Below the pieces are notes generated by a model, which worked only from the letters and a program-made list of their open reading frames with translations, made no database searches and was not told the origin of the DNA. Below are positions 12,251 through 23,700 of a DNA stretch of 64,000 nt, piece by piece. The translations under genes and the position numbers were made by a program. Source of the DNA: Lineus longissimus (lineage: Eukaryota; Nemertea; Pilidiophora; Heteronemertea; Lineidae); NCBI RefSeq assembly GCF_910592395.1, contig NC_088317.1:6078001-6142000 (forward strand), read 5' to 3'. Within the stretch, counting starts at the first letter, position 1; each line of letters starts with the position of its first letter.

Positions 12251-12278
12251 TTACCCAAACCAAAGGACCTTTTAGTGT

Positions 12279-12856
12279 GAAAACTGCTTTCGTAACGCTA
12301 CAACACTACGTCAATGGCGCGCAAAAAATAGAATTCAACAAGCTGGGGGAGTTTCTAAAGAAGGATGATTTCAGGAAACACTTTGAAACAGATAGAGACG
12401 ACATTGGATTTGTTCCCTAGAAGCTGGACATACCATCCAATTTTTTCCTTGTCTCATCGCATCCCAGATGTCTTCCTCATTTCCTGTGATGAGCAAAGCT
12501 TGGTTGATGGAGTTAGTTTTAGTGAGGTCTTGCTCGACGGTGATCGAGATTATGAGAAGCATGTCTTGGAGGTGTACTGCAGCTCTAAAGAAGCGTGCCT
12601 AAAGCACTGCGCTTTCTATTACCAGAGCATGATTGAGAATCAGAAATATAAGAATGCGTTTTGTGAAACAGTATATCCATTATGTGTGGATGAAGGCTTT
12701 ATTGGTGAAACACTGGAGAAGAACGTCGGTGTAGTACGGTATTTGTCACCGATAGAAAATAATGCTTCTCCTTGTTTCTCCTATCTGCTCAACAAGAGTC
12801 TTCCAATGTCAGCTCACGTGTACAATCATATAACCTTAAGGTTTTCAAGCTTCTAA
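12279..12856 (+). pseudogene. Unrecognised coding fragment with frame change
   Basis: A frame beginning about 12279 (TAFVTLQHYVNG, FNKLGEFLKKDDFRKHF) runs to a TAG near 12418. A second frame that overlaps it is open from 12365 to 12856 (163 aa) and contains LISCDEQSLVDG, ACLKHCAFYYQSM and PLCVDEGFIGETL. Composition and the way one frame takes over from the other look like one protein with a frameshift. I do not recognise the family. No neighbouring exon was found. Confidence 0.35.
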
Positions 12857-15095
12857 AGAATGCTATGTGTTGGCTTTTTGGCCAGCCGTAAACGGTTTAT
12901 TACAAACCGCGAGATACGGAATGCGAAATCGCAAGATGCCAACCTAGGTGGGAGTATCAGCCGCCACAGAATGTATTGCAATTATGGAACATTAAAAGGC
13001 GAACATTCATGAGACCGAGGCTGTAGTACGGAGCTATCATTATTCCCCCGCGCCTCAGCGCGGGGAGTCTTTAAAGTTTCTTGGACGTACAGTCCGCCAG
13101 CTTTGCTTGAAAACCTCCGATTGGAATTTAGAAATGTTGCCATCAAATATTACAACGACCCTTTCATTAGAAAGGCCCTTTGAAACTATTAATACCCTAC
13201 AATTTTCAGGCAATTAGGATCATTCCTTAATTACAACGAGGTAATTATCTGTAAATACAAGTATGATGACGCCACTGCCGCCGCCACCTTTCTCGTTCGG
13301 AACTGTCCGGAACTACTCGAATACTAGTCGGAAAGTGAGAATAACGGCTCATCCGGATATTGGTGAGAGTTTATCATACACGACTACAACTGAACTTAAA
13401 TGCCGCCAGCCCAATAGCAGATCGTCCGTTGCTATCGGTGTCTCTGAGATTAGATAACCAGCTAGAAGATTGTCATGACCGGGTGTTCCCAATGTGAACT
13501 GCGCAGTTCTCCGACATTCAGCAACAAGGTTTGCGCACTATTTTACTGCACGTCTACAGAGCTTATACATTATGTACTATGTTGGGTATCAGATTCGAAC
13601 ACAACTTAGAAAGTCATCAAATTTTACCAAAACGAAACCTCTCCCAACTCAACCTTGGCACTTTTTAGATACATAATAATCATAAGCCCGTCCTCAACAA
13701 TGATAGGTATTTACTAATCGACCTTGGAAATTCGGACGTTGGAGCATGTTTTTATGGTGTTTACCACATCATGCCCGCCAAGCACGTTCGCAAACGAAAG
13801 TCCGGCTATCATACTGTATAGTCTCATGTCAGTCAGTTTGAAGGTGGCCTCGATCATCATTCAATGATGTAGACCTCTAACACAATTGATACTGTTGTTG
13901 CTCATGGCCATGAATTTCATCATGAAATAATTTCACACTCTGGATCCGAGCCACAGTACTTGGCCCATTTTGATCTGCCTGAGTCATTGGAAGTTTCATC
14001 TTCATGGTTGTCACCCTTCTGTGCTTCATTGTCCCCATCATCGACACAACTGGGCATCTCAGGATGGGCATGTCCAATGTCCATGGCAGATGATCATTTA
14101 AAGGACCCTCATTACCGTGGGGGTCCTTCTCAATAATGATGCACTCTGTGCATCATAAAAGAAATAACAACAGCAACCCCTCTTTTTCGGTCCCTTCTTT
14201 TTTCGTAATACATTCCCTATCTTGTTTTGATTTACACTTCGATGCGGGATTTATTTTTCATTCATTGTATTGTCACAAACCAAATCCGTTCTCGCCGATT
14301 TATTTCCGTTGACATTTCAGTGAGATTCCATACCTTCCGTGAAGCTAGTCTTTGATGTGTTATGATTTGCTCGGGTACGACGTGGCATTACTAGTATAAT
14401 CAGAAAAAGCTAAACACATTGATTGACAAACCATTGGAAATCCCCACGAGTGTGGCTTTATAAACGGCTTTCGGCCAATGTGCATACGATAAAGTAAAAA
14501 TAACTCCACTAAGTCATGCCCATCACCGCATGTTACCAAGCTCTTGCACCAGCTCGTATACTGCATGCCGTGCCCCCTCGCGGTAGACGGGGAAAGGAAA
14601 GAAATTAATCCACAATTGTGGCCTTTTCAAAATAGTTCTTCAAAGTAAAAACTCTCACGGCAGAAGAGCCGGGACGCCCCCTCATCAGATTAAGGAGGAG
14701 GAATTGGGACAACTGCTACGAGCTGAGATTATCGCTAAATTCCCTGAAAGTCAGTCGTGTGTTTGGACATAGTTGCATGTAGCCTTTGTATTGTCTTCGG
14801 CCCCACTTCCATTGAATGGTGAAGTTCACGGCAGCATCGGAAGTGGGGATTGTCATGGTCCAGTGAAGTAGAAACAGTTGGGGCAGAAAATAATGATTAC
14901 TCATCTCGCGATTTCGCGATTTCTTATCTCGCGGTATAAAAAGCCGCCGTAAAGTGTTTATTTTCGGTAATGTAAGACAAAAACGATTTTTGGCGGATCT
15001 GACAAGAACTTGTTACTAATTGAAGTAACTGTATGGGAATAAAAGGAAGTCATCGAATTTTGGTCAATTCATGAATCCGGATAGTACATCGTAAT
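12857..15095. other. Non-coding stretch bounded by related inverted motifs
   Basis: The segment 12900-12940 (CCGCGAGATA..GCGAAATCGC..AGATG) matches the reverse complement of about 14903-14940. These could be the eroded ends of a 2-kb element. Small hairpins lie at 13046-13065 (CCCCGCGCC/GGCGCGGGG type) and 14103-14128 (AGGACCC/GGGTCCT type). No gene is supported. Confidence 0.35.
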
Positions 15096-15352
15096 TTATA
15101 TATATATGTTTATCTCGTACTGTAGTACAGAGAATTACAAAGATAGTGCAGATAACAATCACGTGCAAGGTGCGAGTGCAAGATACAAAATCATAATACA
15201 CACCCGAGACATAAGTACATAGAGATTTCTTAACCGGCGGAACACAAGTTCCACATCAGAGGACAAATAACCCGTACATAAAAATACTAACAGTTCCTTA
15301 ATTTCTTCTGTATTCAGAAAGTTCCAGCCTTCTTCACGCATAAATATAACCA

Positions 15353-17990
15353 TTAATATCTAATCTGAGAAGCCACCATGTTTTGCCCGTTTCTATTATT
15401 TTCCCTGTTTAAATCCCTCATCATTGTCCTCAGATCTGGAACCTGATATCTACTCCAATTATGATTGCTAGAAATAGAGGTAAAACTTTTCCCTATTGGC
15501 GACTTTAACCCCGAAGTGATTAACTGAACACTGACCCTAACGAACTTATTCTCTGAAACCCTGAATCCATGTATAAACTTGACAAACCTTTTCTCGAGTT
15601 GTGACTTTATACAACAATCCTGCACAATATCTGGCAAGAGTACATTATGAGTACGGTATGGTAAAAATAATAATTGTCGGATACATTTCCGCCATACAAT
15701 ATACAGTTTTTCCATACACACCTGAGACAATTCCAATAATTGGTACCCATGCAATGGCATACAATAACATTTAAATAAACTGTAGCGTGTCTGAAAATTT
15801 GCAAATCTAAATTGAGCTAGAAGTAGGTTAGTCCGCCTATACAAAACGTTTACCATACACTGTACCCGTCTCATTCTTACATCACCCCCCAACAAAATGC
15901 CCAAATGAATTTCCTCCCTCGACAGGCGTACCATATTCCCATGAAAAATTACCCCATCAGGTGGATCGTCACAACCAAATACTAAAAACCGGCTTTTTGT
16001 AGCATTAAAAACAATTTTGTACTGAAGAAAAAACTCGCTTGCAAAACCCAGCATCTTTCTCAATCCAAAGAATGACGGAGCTAACAGGATTAAGTCATCG
16101 GCATACGCAAATACACCACAAAATATGCTACCTACATAACAACCCACACCCGACCGAGACAATTTTTCCACAAGTTCATCAATGTGGATGCCAAACAGGA
16201 CAGGAGATAGCACCCCACCCTATTTCACATCGTTACTAACACTAAAATCAGATGAAATACTATCGCCCTATTGGACCTGCATGCATTGACCAGTATATAG
16301 GATTGCCAAAAAACGTGGGACACAAACCTTTATTTACAAGAAGCCTGAATAATTTCACGAAATGGCGGACACTATCAAACGCACGACTAGCATCAAGCAT
16401 CATACAATATACAGGAGTTTTACTACTGTTGTAGTATTCTATTACTTCGTTTACAGCAGTGCTACCTGGTAGCAGCAAGGAGGATACCGCGGTGACGTCA
16501 CGGCTTTTCCAAGATGGCGCTGCATATTGTAAACAAACTCGATCCACGGCCAAGGGAAAATCAAGTCATCAAATAAAGTTAGATTTTTCGCATCAAATCA
16601 GAGTTATTAGTACTTTTCTGCTAGGAAATAAGTCTTCAGACAATAAGTTATCATTTGAATAATGAAAAGTGCTGTTTTGATGGGGAAAAAGAGGGTTTTT
16701 AAAACAAAATAGCCGGGCACCGATCTTCCAAAATTAGCGATGGTTTCAAAACAGTCTCCCAGATATGGGGTAATTTCTTCATTATCGTAATGGGATTTGG
16801 AGGCATGTTTACAGATTTTACAAGTTCGAGACCTGTAGGACCTAAAACTCGCATAGATCCCCATAGATCCCCTCTATTTGTCGAGTTAGCGCCCCTGTAA
16901 GATCATGCATTTTCTGACACGATAACGAAATCTTCCTGCGGATATCGCGGTTTCGGTGATGATTTAAGGAGAAATTGACTGTTCTTAGAGTTGTATGGGA
17001 CAGAAATGAGTTCATACTTCATGAATACATGAATATATCATGATATGGGCGGGCTTCTAAGTCAAAAGAATAACAAACTCAACTGCATCTCTACCATGTA
17101 TCGCGTAGTGCATTGCCTAGTGTATTTCGTAGTGTATTTTATCGGAGACATTATTTCTGCACTTTGGCCACGCCAAACGTCTTTTTTATTCGTGGAAGTT
17201 AATCTCCTCTGTAAATTTTATTTTACACAGGAAGAATCCATATTAGGTATTGCAATATTTCATGTCTATTGGTGTTTTTGTGTACAGGAGCGCACCAGAC
17301 AGTGAGACGTGGAGATGTGTTCAGTGCTGGTGCTGTCAGTAGACTGAATCTGATTGGCCATAGCGATCAGTAATATGGGATGTGATCACGTGATATGACG
17401 TCACCGCGGTATCCTCTTTAGGTAGCAGTGGAAAGTCCAGCTTTGAAACCGAATTGAGCATCAGCGGTATTTAACACAGCATCATATTTCCTTAAAAAAA
17501 ACGTTGTCTAAAATTTTACCAATGATAATGCTAAGTGATATTCCTCTATAATTGTCAGATGAACTCAAAGATTTACGATTATTCTTCGGAATAGGTACCA
17601 CCCTCGTCTTAGAAAAACTAGTAGGACAATATCCATGTGAGACCATAGAATAAAATGATCTGACTGAATGTTAGGGTAACTATCCTTCTTCCCCCTCTTA
17701 AGTTTCCTAATACCCAGGCTAACATCTTCTGCGCTAACCCGATGATTTTTATTACATCGTCCCTCACAGCACTTTAACAGGGTGTTTTCACTCATCGACT
17801 CCTTTAAATTGTTCATATCAACATTATCATAAGGCACGGAATTATACAACCTTTTGAATTTATCAGCAAACACTTCACAAATAGCTTCCTTACCCTCGAC
17901 ACCATCCATTGAACTCGGCATTACACCACCCGAACCTTTGATCTTTTTGACACGTTTCCAAAACTCTTTATTGTTTTTACGCCTAGCCAA
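15353..17990 (-). pseudogene. LINE reverse transcriptase, interrupted by a MITE and frameshifts
   Basis: The start (17565-17990) has the usual pre-RT stretch, including KEFWKRVKK and VSLGIRKLKRGK. The fingers region is present in a shifted frame around 17430-17640. It resumes beyond the inserted MITE at 16260-16467 with MMLDASRAFDSV, one catalytic aspartate. The palm and thumb at 15353-16213 contain FAYADDLILLAP, the catalytic YADD box, followed by the FNATKSRFLVF and HLGILLGGD motifs and a thumb/connection region. Catalytic residues are intact, but the frame is broken in at least two places besides the insertion. Confidence 0.85.
16476..17420. mobile_element. hAT-type MITE, 945 bp, inserted in the LINE
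   Basis: The left end starts CAAGGAGGATACCGCGG and the right end, reverse-complemented, starts TAAAGAGGATACCGCGG; 23 of the first 25 bases agree. The element is flanked by an exact 8-bp direct repeat GGTAGCAG (16468-16475 and 17421-17428). An 8-bp duplication is the hAT hallmark. No transposase is encoded. Removing the element and one repeat rejoins the reverse-transcriptase sequence, so it inserted after the LINE. Confidence 0.9.
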
Positions 17991-18109
17991 TTTTTCAGCA
18001 GCAACTCTATCTTTTGACCCGTCTCACGGCCAAGTGATACACAGATCTGGAGTGCCGGCGAATATTCACAACAACACCATTTCTAGGCCTACCATTGTCC
18101 TTCCAAATT

Positions 18110-19245
18110 TCATGCCAAAGAAGGCGCTTGACGTTGTTTCTCATTTGCATCATCTTCCCAACCTGCTCTACCATTACCATGCACATTCCCCTGGTTACAA
18201 GAAGGTATTGTCACCAAACTAGCCGCCTCGCATGCAGATACAATATCATCATGAAATTTTTCAATTTCTCTAGAATGATTTATACACAAGTAATCTTGAC
18301 ACCTGGGAGCTAATTCTGGGATCTCTATAGCATCTAACTTCTCAGATAGTGGTTGCTTGTACCCATCTAGTTGCTCCGGGTTGGTTTTATCCCATAACTG
18401 CTTTCTTTTGGAACGTTCCATGTGTCTGCCATCCCTGTACACCTGGTTATCATCATTCACTTTAACAGCCATAGATAAACTAGAATGATCAGATGGATTG
18501 TCTGCTCTGTGAAGTGCACTATATCGCTCAATCTTTCTGAATACACTTTCCGAAACAATAAAATGATCAAGTAGTGATCTTTCGCCCGTTATTTTACTCT
18601 CAAATGTATATTCCACATCACAGGTATTGTGCAGTTTACCACAGACCAGACTGTCCCTTTCAATAAAATCCAGTAAGGATCGAGTATGTGCAGAGTCAGC
18701 TCTGCTAAAGTCAGTATTCCAGTCCCCTCAAATAATTATATCAGTTGCCTGATTACTTTCAAGAATAGCTGAGATTTCTTGCAGCACCCCATTAAAACTC
18801 CAATATTCTGCTGACCACTGTCGGTCGGCATATAAACATTTACCAAAAGAATTTCACTCTGAAGACTCAAGCTTTTGACCTGAGCCGCACACACTCGTTT
18901 GGATTCCCACTGGACAGGTTTGACAACAGCGCCTGAACTCACGTTCCTGGCGATTGCGACACCCCCATGTGGTCTGCCAACCAACAAGTATTCCTTGTCC
19001 ATGCCAGAAACACCATGGATGTTCATGTTATGTCCTAAGTCCGCGCTCAGTTTATTAAGCTGCTCAACATATTGCCAGTGTTCTTGTATAAATAAAAAGT
19101 CACTATTTGCGGTCAAGTCACTCATGTACTCCTTTCTACCAGGCCCAAGTCCGTTACTATTGTATGTTGTGATATTTAATTTGATCAATTTAAAAATACT
19201 CGATATTTGGAGAAAAAAAACGTTTTTGTTTGCATCGACCGACAC
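18110..19245 (-). pseudogene. LINE APE-type endonuclease domain
   Basis: Frame 18736-19245 holds the N-terminal half: ITTYNSNGLG, then FIQEHW with the conserved catalytic-site glutamate, then VNVYMPTDSG. Frame 18110-18616 holds the C-terminal half: LLDHFIVSE and NPSDHSSL, where SDH is the conserved C-terminal histidine motif of the exonuclease-endonuclease-phosphatase fold. The 18617-18735 gap lies between them in a shifted frame. In an active element this domain nicks target DNA to prime reverse transcription. Confidence 0.8.
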
Positions 19246-20055
19246 TGGGTAAAAACTTTTGCACCAATTACGTCATCCGCTGGTATAGTCTGATGCTTTA
19301 CAAGGTTGCTTTGATTTCTGTCGACAGAGGGAAATTTATTAACATCACGATACCAAGAACTCGATATCGTTAAAATTTCGTTAGTTCCCATCCACAATTA
19401 ATGGGAAACGAGACATAGCCATTTTTCCATTTCGATGTTGGGTTGAATTTGCTGCTACACAGATGGGTTTCCCAAGTCAGTTACCCACCAATGTCAATAC
19501 CATGTCATCGACATTGAATTCAACATTGTCCATTATTAATGGTGTAATGTTTTATTATGGTGAATTGGTAGAGACGTTTGATAAACTATACTGCATTACA
19601 CAATTTTCATTAACGAAATGAACCTATTAGTACAAATAATAACACCAAGCATTACCAGGGTAATGCGGCTGCTATATATAATATTGCTGGTCATCAATAT
19701 CAGACGAATTTACATTGTATTGATTCCTATTTGCAATCAGTCTTTATCCATATTGTCAAAATGCCATCCGTCATTCTATTGTTATCTAGGTAGAGACGTT
19801 CACACCTGATAGCCAAATCGACATGGGGAAATTTATTATTCCAGCATCTACATTGAATATCTTTAGCCGATGAAATGTTTTTCACCAAATTCTGATTTAG
19901 ACTGATGAACTCAACTGAACAGTCAGTGTACATCTGATCGATTTCTCAGTTGTCAATGTTTGTTTAGAAAAGTTTTCTCCGACTGAAAAAGAAAAAACTA
20001 GCCCACTTCGTATAATTAAATTAATTCGTGGGCGACTGTCACTCCTTTCATTAAA
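19246..20055. other. Non-coding stretch upstream of the LINE
   Basis: AT-rich with no convincing ORF. It does not encode a recognisable LINE ORF1 on the minus strand and offers no clear signal-peptide exon for the plus-strand PAN gene that follows. Confidence 0.35.
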
Positions 20056-20059
20056 CATG

Positions 20060-20665
20060 TTAAAAAGGAGCGAAGAAAACAGACATCACTCACATTCTGA
20101 CACCGAAAGAGGAGTGAAGACAACGTTATCAACAAAAGGACTAAAACCAACTGACATTCCATTAAGGAAAAGAAGTGAAGACATTCCATCAGCACATTCG
20201 AGTAAAGACAACTGATATTCCATCACTTTTAACATGATTAAGAACAACTGACATTCCATCAACGAAAAGAAGTAACAACAACTGACATTCTATCAACGAA
20301 AAGGAGTGAAGACCGCTGACATTCATTCAACGAAAAGGAGTGAAGACAGCTGACATTCAATCAACGAAAAGGAGTGAAGACAGCTGACATTCAATCAATG
20401 TTATAATAAGGAGTGAAGACAGCTGACATTCATTCAATGTTATAATAAGGAGTGAAGACAGCTGACATTCAATCAATGTTGTAATAAGGAGTGAAGACAG
20501 CTGACATTCCATCAACTATATGATAACGAGTGAAAAAAACTGACATTCAATCAACGTTAACAGGATTAAGAACAACCGACATTCCATCAACACATTGGAG
20601 TAAAGACGACTGACATTCCATCAAATATGTGAATACATTGTACATTCCATCAACTGATATGAATA
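20060..20665. repeat. Minisatellite, unit about 36 bp
   Basis: About 15 head-to-tail units of a sequence like GTGAAGACAGCTGACATTC followed by AATCAACGAAAAGGA. Central units (20290-20510) are nearly identical and outer ones are diverged, as expected for an array that grows in the middle. Some units have ATGTTATAATAAGGA in place of CGAAAAGGA. Confidence 0.85.
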
Positions 20666-20783
20666 AAGGCAACTGAAGCTTCGTTAGTGGGAAATACTAG
20701 TGTGATGTTTTGTGCGAAAACCAAGAGAATGGTTTGGAATGTTTTCCTATTCTTACTACCTTGACTTCATGATACGAGTGCAG

Positions 20784-23700
20784 CACAGTGGTATAACGTC
20801 TTCAAAAACCAAGAATTTTATGGAACTACTATTTCTTCGATCATTAGTCTTTGTCTGCCAGAGTGCCTCAGTAGATGCGACCATAATGATCAATGTGTGG
20901 CGGCCATGTATGGTAAACTCACAGCGAAGTGTACGGGATTGTCTGCCGAGGGAGAGCTAATGATTGGAAAGATCAACGGAGATGTAGATACTTGCGTGAA
21001 ATGTAAGTAGAGCTCTTGCTTTTTGTTGACATGGTAGAGGTCTTTGTCGATGGACCTCTGAGAGTAATCTCATACATAAGGTCATTCTCCAAAGCAGCGA
21101 TAATATTCAAGTATATTCCATATTGCACGTGTATTGCATGTAAATGTACACAAATGTGCGCGGCAAGAACGCTCGAACAAAATGCTCTAAATGTGGTGAT
21201 TTACTAATAACACTAAAGATCTTCGAGCCTGCTGTGATGTAACCCTATTTAAAGGCATAGCACACGGCAATGACCTCTTGTGGTGCACTTTATTCCCGAA
21301 GACCAAACAACATGCCAAAGGTGATGGAGGAATTTGCTTCTTATTTCAAGAACAGATCTCAACAACTGAGGGAGTTATGAAATGTTCAAAGTTCTAACTG
21401 AAAAACGAGTCAACGGATAATGAGATCCTGATTAGATTAAGTGATGCCATACCGCGTACCCTGCTTTGATGAGGTTTTTCATATTTAATTATCTTTTGAA
21501 GTTCTCATTAGAACACAATGAAACTTATGTCTATTATTCATCTTACAATTATTGTCAAATTGTTAAAATTTCGTTGATCAAGTTCTACCAATTATCAAGG
21601 TAATTGTTATGTAGCCAGATGCTTACCATGTTACAAAATCCCAATGTGTTGAGTATCAGGGGAATTTTTTTCCAGAATTGGTGCGTCATTAAGTTTCAAA
21701 TAAAAATCCGAAGTTCTTATTTAAATTTTTTTTATCACATTCGACAGTATAACAGCATTTCTTTATAATCCCTGTGACAATGCAACGTGATAATGCCATG
21801 ATGTCATCAAGTTATACAGTTTCGGATATGCGAGACTTCTTAATAATTGTATTCTCTACACATACGGTAAATATCAATATGGTATGTGAAGTACAGAGCG
21901 AATCTTTCAAGAATCAACTATCTCACTAGATAACATGTTTTGACATCATATCATATCATTATCTAGCAGCCCCACTTTTTAATGAGCCCTGCTGAATCTT
22001 TAACTTTGACCGCTCATAACTTTTTAAATTTTTGAGATATTTTCATGAAATAAGAAGGATATCACCCATTGTCATTTTAAATGAAAAATAAAAACCACAC
22101 CACACCAGATAACATTTGCACCCGTTTCATGGCAGACCTAACCTAGACCGGTCCGGATCGATCTAGATTGGTTAGGTCCCGTGTAAACGGCTCTATTGTG
22201 TTGCCAATTTTAGCACGTAAGGACGGGCGAGCTGTAATGGTTGATATTTTTATTTCTTAATTCTAAAACGTTCCCTTCATCTTTATGGTACATTCTGCTC
22301 TCCTGAGCATATAACTACGATAACGGGACTATTGAAAAAATATCTACGTATTCTTCGTATACTCTGTACATTGATACATGTACATGAATTATCATTTTTT
22401 GCACGAATTATCAATTTTAGCACGTAAGGACGGGCGAGCTGTAATGGTTGATATTTTTATTTCTTAATTCTAAAACGTTCCCTTTATCTTTATGGTACAT
22501 TCTGCTCTCCTGAGCATCTAACTACGATAACGGGACTATTGAAAAAATATCTACGTATTCTTCGTATATTCTGTACATTGATACATGTACATGAATTATC
22601 ATTTCATTACGGAAATGATATCCTAATCAGTCACATCATCAGCGCATGAATTCAGATTCAAAAGGGAATTATTGCAATCGAACTTTAATGCACAGACATG
22701 ACAGGGGATTATACCATATACATATAGTGATGACACGTAATTTTCATCAGATGACCAATGGATAACTGCCTTCATCGGGCAGGCGGGAATTGGCAAGAAG
22801 GTTTACACAGAATGGGTTGGAGCGTCTTTCACGTCTGTTGACAGCAAGTATGAGCCGTCGTGCAACTGCCACTACAAGAGTGAATTGGTCGAGAAATGGC
22901 CCACGTCAGGGATACAGAAGGTAAAAACAAACCAAGCAGCAACGTAGAATCAAGAATAAAAAACCGATAACCTAGTTGATGTCGTAGTGTTCCCATTAAT
23001 TCGTAGGGAACACATTTTAGGTACATGTATTTTTAAATTTGTAGGAGCTGTTGTGTTTAAAGCAAGGTGTTCAAGTGCAGCTGAGCCTTTCCAAGGCAAG
23101 GCAAGCTGATGAGAAAATGGGGGAAGATACTATCACAAGACTCTCATGGGTGTATTATAGCGAGGTTTTTCGTTCTATGCCCCTCGCTAGCTACGCTCCT
23201 GAATCTGTTACTTTCCCTACAGGTTAAAGTGTCCGTGATATCATCCAATGCTGAGGTTGGATACATGAGCTTTAATGGAAAGGACACCGACAAAATGTCA
23301 TGGTTTTCGGCCCAACATCTTCTGAACTCATCCTGGACAGATCTGAAGGGAGGACCCCATAACATCTTCAGTATAAAGGGCGAGTAAGTTTATGAAAACA
23401 ATATTGTAAAGGCCACGGTCATTATATATCAATGTTTGTAATTGAAAATACGTTCAGCCTCATTTTGATCGCAGTGGTCCTTGGTGTCACTGGGGTAGAC
23501 CTCCGATTATGTAAAAGAAACAGTTTGGTTTGGGACTGCATTTTCGGTCAGCAGTCCTCGTGATTGGATAATCACGGACCACCAGCTTGGTGCTAATTCC
23601 TCATTTCAGAGTTAGGCTGATGACATTGAGAGTCTTTCAATAAAGAGACAGCCAACTTGGGAACGTGTGGTTTCAACATCAAAGCCACCGCCCGTTTCGA

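Larger units (their letters stand above)
15096..19245 (-). mobile_element. Non-LTR retrotransposon (LINE), CR1/Jockey-like, decayed
   Basis: Read on the minus strand: an APE endonuclease from about 19190, then a linker, then a reverse transcriptase ending at 15353, a 3' untranslated part, and a (TATA)n-like tail near 15096-15110. It carries several frameshifts and is split by a 945-bp MITE at 16476-17420. No ORF1 was found upstream, so the copy is 5'-truncated or belongs to a one-ORF group. The exact clade needs a tree; CR1/Jockey is suggested by the APE-RT order and the AYADD core. Confidence 0.85.

Noticed and set aside
13040-13070. GC-rich hairpin CCCCGCGCCTCAGCGCGGGG as a terminator or ncRNA
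   Set aside because: Isolated hairpin in eukaryotic non-coding DNA without promoter or conserved RNA features.
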